A stretch of DNA of 50,035 bases from Tetmemena sp. SeJ-2015. Its lineage: Eukaryota > Ciliophora > Spirotrichea > Sporadotrichida > Oxytrichidae. The DNA lies in the NCBI GenBank assembly GCA_027382625.1, contig JAJKFJ010022578.1, forward strand, positions 1 to 50,035. Reading direction: 5' to 3'. Positions 38,901 to 49,778 of this stretch are shown one piece after another. The stretch's first letter is position 1. Each line of letters starts with the position of its first letter. The notes under the pieces were generated by a model, which was given only the letters and a program-made list of their open reading frames with translations, searched no databases and was not told the DNA's origin. The position numbers and the translations under genes are program-made.

Positions 38901-39179
38901 AAATGCATAAATATAAGCTATAAAAGACAAAGCACGAAATAATAATTTATTTACAAGCATGAGAAGAGTCATAGACTTTATCCTTAGAGCAGGCAGTGGT
39001 ATTGTAAAAGTTGCTCATTTTACTTATGTCCTTTAGTTCTAGGGGGGATTTCTACGATTTTATCTATTTGTCTTCAGTCTCTCCTTTTCCTATTAGGGAG
39101 TCTATCTTGCTTACAAAATAAGTGCATTCAAAATTAGATTTAATTATTTAGTTTCAAAATCTTCTTCTGTAGAGTCCAT
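35971..39179 (-). CDS. Large multi-pass membrane protein, unknown family
   Basis: Minus strand from a probable ATG at 39179 (MDSTEEDFETK) to TGA at 35971-35973, read through many TAA/TAG. Hydrophobic helices occur near 38920 (a segment after the N-terminal acidic part), near 38530 (GAYSMLLDLITFVILYI), near 37150 (MLIGLIGTNVLLHLGYFWF), near 37040 (VIVFYLLTQSFYELVV) and at the C-terminus (LVILGIPITQIALIFAQRVA). A CA/GT dinucleotide run at about 37999-38013 lies inside a probable intron. Introns are also likely near 37400 and 36390; some joins need one-base corrections. No family is recognised. Confidence 0.55.
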
Positions 39180-39876
39180 AATATCAAATTAGTTATAGTT
39201 TCACTTTAAATAATTGTAAGGCTTATATTATATTTTTAAAAGAGATTACTTTAATTACTCAGTTCTAAAAATTTATACAGCGAAAATAATTAGCAATAAA
39301 TTAGATAGAGATCATTAAATTAAGAAAAGATAAGTGTCTCATTTTGATTATATTTAATGTTCTTTAAATAGTTATTTTATCCTAAATTAAAAATTAATTC
39401 TTAAATAAGGTGACTATTCAATCTCCAAACAATTTCATTTCATTTACTTTGTTAATTGAAATATTTATCTTTGAATAAATAATAAAATTTAAGCTATACA
39501 ATATATTTCTACTTCTTCATCAGTCTCTTAATTGTTTGGTAAGTTGAGAAATACACATATTTATGAAAGGGAAAGTTTGCTTTTGAAATAATGTTTATAT
39601 CTTAGTTTTTTAATAATTAAAAATGATGAATTAGACTAAACCACCTAGGTTATAAGAAACACTAAATCACCCTACAAAAACAAATGCTCTGAAATAAACA
39701 TAGAGGCGACAAAAAATGCGAAATCTTACACAAATAAGTTGTTTCGCGATGTTAGTCTTCCTGCTTCATTTTGCATCGATCGCTCACTGCACTTAAAAGA
39801 AAACTTAGCAATAAACTTTCCTAAATAAGAGCAATATATTTATAACTTGAAACACTCTCATTTATTTTTAAGTAAT
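39180..39876. other. Divergent intergenic region
   Basis: AT-rich region between the minus-strand membrane gene and the + strand OGT-like gene. A less AT-rich patch at 39690-39800 has no clear frame. It presumably holds both promoters. Confidence 0.4.
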
Positions 39877-42800
39877 ATGACTAACTTTATACAAGGATTG
39901 AGACTATCACACTATCTATATGATTAGCAACCTTATTAAAGTTAGGGATCACTTTATGAAGCTTTAGATCTCGAAAGCCTACTTATGAGTTTAGGCAGCA
40001 CATTCGAGAGTCTCTCTCAAAATTAAGAACCTCAAGAGAGTGAAAATAGCGAGCTCTCAAACATCTAATCAGATTAAGAAAATGACAAATTCTTCTAAGC
40101 CTGGCAAAGATTTAACCAATTAATAAAAAAATAGAGCAAAGAGGATGAGAATGAAGTTGAGTTCTGTGATAGAATATCTCGAATCAGAAATGCAAAGATA
40201 TGTGATGGATGGCTCGAGCGATAGGAATGGTATTAACCAACTGTGCAAGAGTTTAAGATGATAATTGAATAATCAGAGGGTTAGAATATAACTAAAGCAA
40301 GGAAGTCTGTTATTGAGTATCACAAGTTAAGCCCCTATAATATGGAAGTTATGGAAATCTTAGCGCAATTCTCCTATATGCAACTCAAGTATGCTAACAT
40401 TAAAAAAAAGTCTTTATATAGATTTAATTTTATGCAGATGCCAAATATTTGATAGAAAAGATGTTTAGTTTTGAGCCAGACAACATATCGGGGCATATGA
40501 TTGCAGGTTCAATATTTTACAACTACAAGTCTTGCTAGATGGCTGTATATCACTTTGAAATTGTCCTAAAAATGAAAAATACTGACCCAAGAGAATCTAA
40601 CTAAAATAAAATAGCTTTATTTTTACATGTCTTAAATCTATTTATTTTAACTTAATGCTTAAAGAAAATTAGCATAAAAATTAATAAGGAAGGATATTTT
40701 ATTTAATTTTCAAGTTATTATATCTGCCTTAAAACTTAGTAGACTAGCGCATGAATGTTTTGATACTGAGTTAGCTCTGAATCTGATAGAGAAAGCTACA
40801 GATCCCTATTCTAATTTAATTTAATTTTATTCTTCTTTATTTATATTCACTATCATCAACTCATTTCATCGACATGGTAATCAAGGCTAAAGAGAACATC
40901 CGCTACAACATCACCTCTACTTTATTCTCAGGGTTAGAGAAACTCATACACTATAACAACGCTCTAAAGGGTGATCTAGATCTTCCGAAATACGCTTCTT
41001 GGTTCACAATTTACGCACATGGACTTAACCAAACTATGAAACTTATAGCTCACCAAAATTACGCCTAGCAGTTATATTATGCTAATTGGAGATTCAATCA
41101 TTTATATTTAGAATTTTTAAGATTCGCAAATGAGTTCTTCGGCTTTTAGAGATTCAATTATAGTGATAAGTTCTTAGGAAAAGGATCCAGAAAATAAAAG
41201 CTGAGAATAGGCTATGCAAGTGTTGACTTTGGCATTTCAAATACTCTTCATGACTAAATGGTTCCCATCTTTATTTACCATGACAAGTCATTTTTTGAAC
41301 TTCACTTTTTCCACTTGGCTGACTCTACTTACCAGCAAAACTGGATTTGAATACATTCATTCATTTTAGTTTTAACTCTGATGAAATCCGTAGACTCGGA
41401 ACGCTGGGCACATATCATCCAATAGCTCACTTATCTGACTACGAGGCAGCTAAATACATTAACTCCTACAACATAGATATCTTAATAGATAACAAAGGTC
41501 ACTCTTACGGCCATAAAATGGGAGTATTTTCACTTTAACCTGCACCCATTCAAGTTAGCATGCTGGTCTATCCCCATTCAACCGGAGCTAATTATTTTCA
41601 ATATGTTCTAGCAGATCACACTGTTGTTGATACGTATGTTAAATTAAAATCTCAATTTATATTTGATACTGTGAATCGTAACTATATCCAAGAGAAGGTG
41701 ATATTTTATTAATTCTAATTAAGTTTTATTTTGATCTATATGCCGTAGACTTACTTTCAGGTTCAACATAAGTAAAAGTTTAGAGAATGCTTGAAGGAAT
41801 CCAAGTTTAGGCCTACTAGGAAAAACCTGGGACTGCCTGCTGATAAATTTATCTTCGGGATCTACTCTCAGTACTTTCAAATTGACTAGCTGTCTCTCGA
41901 CACTTGGATTACAATTTAGTCTTAAAATGTAATTAATTTAGAAGAGAGTTCCCAATAGCATTCTTCTCTTCAGCTTGATCTCGACTGAGGGTCAATAGAG
42001 TATAATTTAAAGAGCGAAAGATTTAGGGGCATCCTTGGACGATATTTTCTTCATTGCCTAGGATGCGAAGACACAGGTAAATATCAATAGAATGTATCAA
42101 GCAGACTTAGCCCTGGATACTCTCTAAAATAAAAGCATTCAACTCTAATGTTAAATTAAAACTACGTTAATGCAAGAATAGTTAATACGGACATACTTTG
42201 GAGCGGAGTGCCTCTCCTTACCATGAAATCAGACACCTGGGCCTCAAGAGTAGGAGCAAGCATGATATATTATCAAATTTAAAAAAGTAGAAATAGGACT
42301 GATAATTTATATATAGATGATTAGAGCTTTAAATTTGGTAACGCCAGACCCCATATAAGAAATAACTAACGAAGGCCTAGACTAATAAATAGAAAATGGA
42401 CAAGATTCTGATACAAAGCGTCTGGAAAATATAAAAAGAAAACTTGAGAACGCTTTCTAAAGTCTTCAGACTAAAGAAAACAACTTATCTCTTAATCTAT
42501 AGAAAGAGAAGAATCAAACTCTTCAAAAAACACTCAAATATTTTGAGAAGCTTTATAACTAAACATTCGAATCGATAAGTGGAGATCGTAAACATAATGA
42601 AAAAGCTGATGCATCATCTCATGATACTATAATCTCTCATTCTGCTTAAATAGCAAACAACTAAACGTATTCCCAAAAAGCAGACTCTTCAGCTCTTAAG
42701 TAGCTATACTAACAAGTTCCGATTCAAAGCCTCGAGGAGCTTTTGATAGCCAATGATATAGATGATTTTATTGAAAAAGCAGTTAGTTTAGCTATAGGTT

Positions 42801-43072
42801 GGCCTGGTTCAATTTAATAGTTAGAAAGGCTTGGCAACCCGACTATAGCTAATCAGAGACTAGGTTCCTTAGCTTTGAAATAGATAAGAGTTTAGATAGA
42901 GGCAAATAGGGATCACATGTCTCTTTTCGATAGTAAGAAATGGGTAAAGAGCTACGAGAAAGGACTCATCGAAGTTAGATTTATTATTATTATTTTTAAG
43001 CGTGGAGGTTGCATATTTAACTCAATAGAGTCTAAGATAAATGAAAAGTATAATTTTATTTAAAGATATTGA
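39877..43072 (+). CDS. OGT: O-GlcNAc transferase-like protein (OGT/SPINDLY family)
   Basis: ATG at 39877 to TGA at 43070-43072. Enzymes of this family transfer N-acetylglucosamine (or fucose in SPY) to Ser/Thr of cytosolic and nuclear proteins. The N-terminal part is acidic, then helical and TPR-like (40300-40800). The catalytic GT41 region is recognisable: KLRIGYASVDFG near 41200, FSLQPAPIQVSMLVYPHSTG near 41540, YMPQTYF near 41745, KRVPNSILLFSLISTEG near 41950, DILWSGVPLLTMKSDTWASR near 42200, and the C-terminal SLFDSKKWVKSYEKGL near 42940. Introns at 40410-40437 (28 nt) and 42974-43000 (27 nt), plus another near 40628. A Gln/Ser/Lys-rich insertion of about 190 residues (42400-42900) splits the C-terminus. 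One-base corrections are needed at about 41350, 41920 and 42130, near short T or A runs. Confidence 0.85.
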
Positions 43073-43534
43073 GATCAGGAAGCTCAAATGATTTGTAGAT
43101 TCGAAATCATAGTCTAGTTTTATGAGACTTCTTCAAATCGAATTTATTAAATTTCATACATTTTCAAAATTTCTAAATCAAAACTTGCTGCGAGTAAGAT
43201 TTCTTTTATAATTAACTTTTTGTTTAACTAAAATTAATAGAGATTTCTTGAACTATTAAAATGTAAGTTTTTTTCTTTCTCTAAATATCCTATTTTTATC
43301 AATGAATTAACTTCTGCTCTTAAACTATTATCTTAAATCTTTTGTAATCAAAGTCCTGAGCTTCAGCATTTCTAAAATAGCTTCAAATGTTCTAATTTCT
43401 GATTTTCTTTTAACTAACTACATAATTAACTTTATTTTAATTAAATTTCTTTCTCTATCTAAAACCTCATACTTAAAATACAAATAATAACTAAAAAAAT
43501 TAATAATTAGTCATTTAAAACAGAATAGGCCCTC
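43073..43534. other. Intergenic region
   Basis: AT-rich spacer between two + strand genes; no supported feature. Confidence 0.4.
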
Positions 43535-44916
43535 ATGGAAAGGATAAAAAATAAGAAAAAAGATTCTAAAAAATCTCAACCTTAAGCGTAACTGGGAGAA
43601 TTTATGCATATATATTTTCTTTGAATCAATCACCACTGAAGAAATAAGGAGTAAAGGAATTGGGTAAATAGAATAAGAATAAGATCCAGCTTTGAAGAAG
43701 ATTTTAGAGCAAGCGGAGACTTTATTTGCTTCTAAGAAAATTTTGTCAGACTCGGACTGGCTATTGATAAGAAATGAGTCAGGCTAGACTTTTTAGTAAT
43801 TTCAAGAAGATCCAAAAAGAAACAAAGTTAACTCCAAGAGAAACACTATCTATCTTCACTTATTGGATCATTAAGTTAATGATTGCGTTATGAAGTTATA
43901 ATAAAGATTATTGCAGATATATAAAAATTTTCTAAGCCTGGTGAATTAACAAGAGTAATAACAAATTCGATTAAATTAAAAATGAAAGGTTAAGTCAGTT
44001 AATTCACTATTAATTTATCTCTTTTAATAATTAGCATTGTTATTCACCCCTCCCTTTAGTTAAAGAAAAAATAAGAGAAAATAGAGTCTATCAGTCTGTC
44101 AATCTTTGTTAATTATAAATTTACCACTATAATCAATTTTACTTGCTTAATTTGAGTAAATTTGCCCTATTTTTCCCCTCTTTTTATTTATTTAACAAAA
44201 ATAAATCAATTAGATCATGACATAGAATAATCGTTTAAGGATTAATTAGTGAGATACTGTGAAGCCTTTTACCTTGGTATGAAAGTTGCTGTGATAGAGC
44301 CGAAAAGCTAAAGTTTTATGAACTTCAATAAAATATAGTCAAGAAAGAAATGGGGAATCACTCAATACCATGCTGGAGAGATACTTGAGAAAACAATTTC
44401 GTAAATTTGATCTCTTAATGCTAATTAATTTGCAGAATGGTGCCTAAAAATGGATATTGCATGCTGAGTGTTACAATTGAAGACATATATCCAAATGACT
44501 CTATGAACTTCGTTTTTGGGTTAGCAAGCTTACAAAACAGGACTGGAGTTTTCAGTTTTAAGAGATATGATCCCTCATTTTAAGGAATAGAAGATCCTGA
44601 AAGGGAAAAGACTCTTCTCAGAAACGCTTGCAAAGTAATGGTCCATGAGATAGGACATATGTTTATGCTCAAGCACTGTATTTACTATGAATGCACAATG
44701 AATGGATCGAATAGCTATCAAGAGTCTTGCAGAATGATTAGATGTAAGAAAGTTAGATTTTAAACAACTTTAGATTTATGCCCAGTATGCTTGAGAAAAT
44801 TGCAGCTCGCATTGAAGTTTGATACTAGTGAATGGATTAAGGCATAATTTTAGGCTTCGATAGATTTAGGAATGGATTGGAATTTAGAGTTTTATCAGAA
44901 GTTGCTTGATTTATGA
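43535..44916 (+). CDS. AMZ: Archaemetzincin zinc metalloprotease
   Basis: ATG at 43535 (MERIKNKKKDSKKSQPQA) to TGA at 44914-44916. The family motif is HExxHxxGxxHCx4CxM followed by CxxC. Here HEIGHMFMLKHC near 44648-44683 gives the three zinc-binding His and catalytic Glu, then CIYYECTM, then LCPVCLRKLQ near 44780. The usual Gly after the third helix turn is Met. N-terminal homology is visible in SDWLLIRNESGQ and FQEDPKRNKVNSKRNTIYL, then YCEAFYLGMKVAVIEP after the interruption. Introns: 43588-43648 (61 nt), 44401-44435 (35 nt), 44744-44773 (30 nt); splicing the last restores the family spacing between CxM and CxxC. A 347-bp segment at 43866-44212 must also be removed. The next gene starts 63 bp downstream. 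Confidence 0.9.
43866..44218. other. IES-like insertion with GATCAT direct repeats (or long intron)
   Basis: GATCAT occurs at 43866-43871 and 44213-44218, in coding frame as Asp-His both times. Removing 347 bp (one repeat plus the interior) joins TTG GAT CAT to GAC ATA GAA TAA in frame and brings the two conserved halves to a spacing typical of the protease family. The interior is AT-rich and contains TGA in the incoming frame. An alternative is a GT-AG intron of about 360 nt (43875 to 44239), far longer than the others found here. Confidence 0.6.
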
Positions 44917-44979
44917 AATTCATAATAGTTTTGATGCTTTCCTTATCTAACTAATTTAGTTCTTATTAAATTAAAATCA

Positions 44980-46430
44980 ATGGAAGGAAATTAATCATAT
45001 CAATTAACAGCATCAAGTTGCTCTAAAGTTTTGGTCTCTGGTGGCTACCTTATTTTAGACCCTCAGAACGAAGGCATAGTTCTAGCTACTGATGCTCGGT
45101 TTCACACCACCATTTAAGGCTTCTACTCTAATGATATTGATTTGAATACAGTCCTGTTCAGAGTAGAGTCACCTCAGTTTAATTAAATCCTAGAATATGA
45201 AGTAATAGAAGATCCTATTGATTAAATCATAAGAGTTAAGAATGGTGTCTCAGAAAACTCCTTTATAGACAAATGCATCTTTTACATTGTATAAGCAATG
45301 GCTTAAAGACAACTTTATAAAAGGAAATACAACAAATATGTTATCATACTAAAAGGAGACAACTCTTTTTATTCACAGCGAGAAAAGGTAATTTATCTCT
45401 TAATTCTTATTCTTAATTTTAGTTTGGAGATAAGTTCAACTTACACTCTTTGGTAGATTAAGTTAAATGTGATATTCCACTTGACCCTTATAAGAAGACT
45501 GGAATGGGTTCTTCAGCAGCTTTGATAACAAGTTTTCTAGCTGCAGTTTTCGAATATACAGGTTTTCTATAATTAAATAAATCAAAAGATAGCTTTGATG
45601 ATGTTGAAGATTTATAGTAAGCAAAAACAAGTTCCTTTGAAGCTTTACACGTCCATGCCTAGATTTTGAATGCTTTTGTTCAGGAAAAAATTGGCAGCGG
45701 CTTTGATATCGCTTGCTCTATATTTGGCTCTCAAATTTACAGAAGGTTTTCAAACATAGAGGACTTGAATGAGATAGTTCAACTTCTTCAAAAGAAATAC
45801 CAGAGTGATAAATAGGTAGATGTGAAAGATGAAAACATTCTAAGTATGATAGACCATTTTTCAGATCAACTAAGAGCAAACTACAAACTTATTAAGTTCG
45901 AGCTTGATAACAATTTGGACATTTGCTTGATAGATGTAGCTAGCGGCTCAGATACTAAGATTATGGTGAAGAAAGTTCTAGATTGGTCAAAGTCTTAAAA
46001 TGATTAAGGGGATGTCGCATTTTAAGATCCCTTGTTTAAAAGACTAAGAGAGGAATATTTTATTATTTTAGAATACTCATCGCTCTAAAGCTCACTAATA
46101 AATAGCAGCGATACTCATGAGTCTGTGAAGGAAATTTGCCAATAAATTCGCAAAACTTTGTAGGAAATAAGTAAATTATCGGGAGTTGAGATTGAGCCAG
46201 AGGCTTAAAGTAAGCAACTAGATTTCTTATTGAGTTTGGAAAATGTTATCTACACTATAATTCCAGGAGCAGGTGGGAATGATGCGATATTCCTCATTGG
46301 ATAAAAAGAGGACTTGTAAAATAGGGTTTAGCAGATGTTTTGTGAATAAGAGATAGAGTTAGGGAAACAGACATCAGTATTACCAATTCAAATTTTGAGA
46401 GAAGCTCCAATCGTGTTTTAGTACACATGA
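44980..46430 (+). CDS. ERG8: Phosphomevalonate kinase (ERG8-type, GHMP family)
   Basis: ATG at 44980 to TGA at 46428-46430, about 470 residues after removing one 35-nt intron (45388-45422). The enzyme phosphorylates 5-phosphomevalonate with ATP in the cytosolic mevalonate pathway to isoprenoids. N-terminal SSCSKVLVSGGYLILDP matches the family start; the GHMP ATP-binding motif is KTGMGSSAALITSFLAAVF near 45500; then HVHAQ...KIGSGFDIACSIFGSQIY near 45690-45740; and the C-terminal glycine motif IPGAGGNDAIFLI near 46270. No frame correction is needed. The 63-bp gap to the archaemetzincin stop is very compact; the region downstream is AT-rich and empty. Confidence 0.92.
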
Positions 46431-47655
46431 GATTTAAATTTAGATCAACGCAAATGTTTAAGCTAGATATTGTCTAACAAATTACTTTTAATAATTAAAT
46501 TTAACTTTTAAATTCCTAAATCCTATTAAAATTGCTGTAAAATCTAATTTAATAAATTATATTGAATTTTGAATAAAGTTCAAAAAATTCTGACTTCATA
46601 AGCTAAAAAAAATAATGAAACTTAATGAGTCTTTAATTATTTTCTTCATTTATTGAAACAAAAACTTATTTTGTTAAAAAATAGTCTTAAAAGATTTAAT
46701 TTGCCGAAGATCTTATTTCAATAATTTTAAAAACAAAGGTTTTAAATCTTGTATCTAATTTAAAATTATGATCTAAAATATAAAGTCTTGGAAAAGTTTG
46801 TAATTAGAAAAATTGGATTTATTTGCAACTACACATTTTTTGAATAGTAAGAATTAATGATATAAGCTCTTTATTGATTTTTGAAATCTCTTCTGAGAGT
46901 ACTTTGCTTTGACAGTCTTAATTATAAGTTAGTGATTTTATATTAATATTAAATAATTAAATTACTTTATATTTCAAATTTAATTTTGAGTTATTTAAGC
47001 GATATAATAAAACCCACAGAAGCTGATAAATGAAATTTTAATATAATTATGATATTACCCTCCCAATCGAAATTATCTCAGCAGCTTTGATTATATATTT
47101 TCGCTTTCATTTAATATAATCTATTTAATATTTAAGAAATTTAATTAAATTTGAAAGAATATTTTAAGTTTACGCTTTGTGCACTCGTTCATTTCATTAA
47201 TCTATAAGAGTTAAATAATATAGCACAAAATTAAATAAAATGGCTAAATTAATAAGAATGGGATTATAGAGAATTGGTATTTAAAATTTTTAATGGATTT
47301 AATTATTTTTTATTGGAAAATTAAATTTATTATATTGATTTAGGATCTAAAAAATATTTTGTAAGATAAACAAAGGGCACAAGCTCATTGGCTTCATCTA
47401 CTACTCGTGCATTTCAAGTGTCACTTTTTATCCTATTTGAAAACTCTACCGAAAAATTATAGATTATTAGATATAAACTTCTGAAAATCAATACGTTTTC
47501 GTAATAAATTAAGTTGGAGAGTGATAACCGATAGATTTAATTTTAATTTTAATTGTATGTATTATTCTATTAAAGATATACTCTTTGCTATAATACAATA
47601 AGAGTTCTCTAACTCATATAAGTAAAGAAAACTATTCCAAAAATAAAAGATTCCA
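46431..47655. other. AT-rich intergenic region
   Basis: About 1.2 kb without a supported gene; A/T-rich simple sequence. Confidence 0.5.
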
Positions 47656-49065
47656 ATGTACGGATATTATAACAACAGTAGCACTAATGCGCTTAATGCA
47701 AGTCTAAATCTCCCGATCCAGACTGCAACATAAATAAATTAGAATCACTCCTCAGTTATTCATCTTCCATCAGCAGCAGCACCTCTCTTAGGTTTAACAG
47801 CTTACTCCGATGATAGTGAGCTCGGAAAATCAATAGGCACTTTCAAGCACGAGTATCATTCAACCTGGAGCATACGCTTAGTTTGGAGTCACTTCCATAA
47901 ATGTATTTTGATATGTAGAGAGATACATAAATAATGATGGACTCTGAATTACTATTAATCTATCAAAGAATTTTAGTTCTTTCTCATAGTAAGTAGCATG
48001 AATTTTGAGCAAAACTTATCGATGATTTTATATGATAATGGGTCAGCCAGTTATTCAATACGCTCCGCTAAACCAGATTCAACATAATCTAAACTGTAAA
48101 TTTAATTATAAACGATCTTATAAAACTTAAGTGAGCCAACTCCAAAATACTAACGCCATCTCGGAAAATTATATCCTTTGATAGTTGATTTATTCTTTGA
48201 TTTCACATATGTACTATTCAAGTTAGAAAAATCATCAGATTCTCCCCAAAATTAATTTATGCTTTAATTATTGAATCCTATAGAATCTTTGTTAAAACCT
48301 TAGACTTCCTCACTAAATAAATCCAATTAAATAACGATCTAATTATAAATCTTAAATAATATATTTTCATTAAAGTAGAACCCTCATAATTAAATTGAAA
48401 ACAGACTGCAACAATTCAAACTTCTCAATAGCCTTTCATCTTCGTCAATATTTCCCTCTCTACAACTTCTCAGCTTACAATATAGGGAGTCACTCCAATA
48501 GTTTAAAACAATCCTAACTACTATGTTATCCAGACCTCTTTGCCTTATTACAATTCGAATTCTTATGCCGTTAACGTTGTCAACTCTAATTAAATCGGAA
48601 TGGGTCACCAAGTCTGAATCGCTCCGCTAAACTAAATTAAATTTATAATGATAATTTTCTATTTTCTTAAATTCAAGGAGGATCAGTTATTGGAAATTTC
48701 GTTCAAACTTCGACTCAAGTGAGCCAACTATCCATACATTTGGATATGTGTCTCTCTCGGAAAATTATTCGTCGCTATAAAGACCACTTTATAATGCCGA
48801 AACTTTGCGTCATACTTAAATATATTAATTAATGCAATTTTCTTTCTAAATTGGTCAAAGTGAGACTTCCAATTTATAATTTATTTGTGTTTTTGATGAT
48901 TAATTTCATGGAAAATCAATAATATTAGCAGTGCCCTAATTCTGGTGCAGTGATATAGGGTACTCAGGGGCGCAAGGATTCGCGTTACCAAGCCGAATTA
49001 ATAAATCTCGCCTCCTCTTAGCAACTAGAAAACTATCAATTTAAATAAATTAATCCCCAAAATGA
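47656..49065 (+). CDS. Q/N/S-rich protein with internal repeats, unknown function
   Basis: ATG at 47656 (MYGYYNNSSTNALNASLNLP) with in-frame TAA/TAG; last recognisable exon ends at TGA 49063-49065 (SGAQGFALPSRINKSRLL upstream). Two internal segments are related: ATGGGTCAGCCAGTTATTC at about 48031 and ATGGGTCACCAAGTCTG at about 48600, each followed by CGCTCCGCTAAAC; a second pair contains AAGTGAGCCAACT (48131 and 48718) followed by TCTCGGAAAATTAT. In the second unit a GT-AG intron starting GTCTGAATC (about 48610-48680) is plausible. Exon structure is uncertain. Asn/Gln/Tyr-rich stretches (IVQNNPNYYVIQTSLPYYN) suggest a disordered, prion-like protein. Confidence 0.45.
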
Positions 49066-49778
49066 CCATCTCCACTCAAACACCTTTAATAAATTATAGG
49101 ATGAATATGAATGGATAATTGAGAAAGAATAAATTAAATCAAAACTAGAACAGGGAAGATATATATTTTTGATTATCTCAACAATTTAGAAACCAATATG
49201 AAACCTTGGAACCTGTTGGTAGAGATTGAGGAAGTTCATTGGATTTGAGTTTGAATTATTTGATTGAGTAGGTCTACTTACTTCCTGGACGTGTAGCGTC
49301 AACCTGCCCGACCTCTGGTCCTCCTGCGCGCTGGCGCCTCCAACTCTGTAAATGGGTATGGATTGAATCCGATCCTGTCCACTTTTGACCAATGTTGCCG
49401 GATTTGGAGGAGCGCTCTATAAAAAAGGTAGGGTGGTATAGGAATCGAAGTGGCACCTGCTCTACTTGGCGCGACCACTCTGAAAGTTAGGAATCCATAC
49501 CTATTATTTGGTATGCGCTTCGGATTTTAGTTGACGTGCTCCCGATTTTAGGTAGCATCCTCGAAAGTATGGGAGGGAGCTCGATAAAATAAGGAGGTGA
49601 TGCCAGTTTTAAGGAAGTGTCCTGGATTTTATGATACCAACTGCGATAGTTCCACCACAATATAGTGATTTATAATAGGACCTTAATAAATTTAAAGCTT
49701 ATATAAATAAAAGCAGGAGAGAGATAATGATCATGGAGGGTGGTTGTGGATATATGCATAGCTACTGGCACTTTACTT
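49066..49778. other. Probable 3' flank or non-coding part of the transposon
   Basis: GC content rises from about 49260 and stays high through the transposase, unlike the AT-rich DNA to the left. Short open frames on the minus strand overlap each other and look like chance. The transposon's terminal repeat may lie near 49260-49290, but no inverted partner is within the window. Confidence 0.4.

Noticed and set aside
48600..48615. In-frame TGA in the second internal repeat of the last gene as evidence for TGA reading
   Set aside because: A GT-AG intron starting exactly at GTCTGAATC explains it, so it was left out of the TGA finding.
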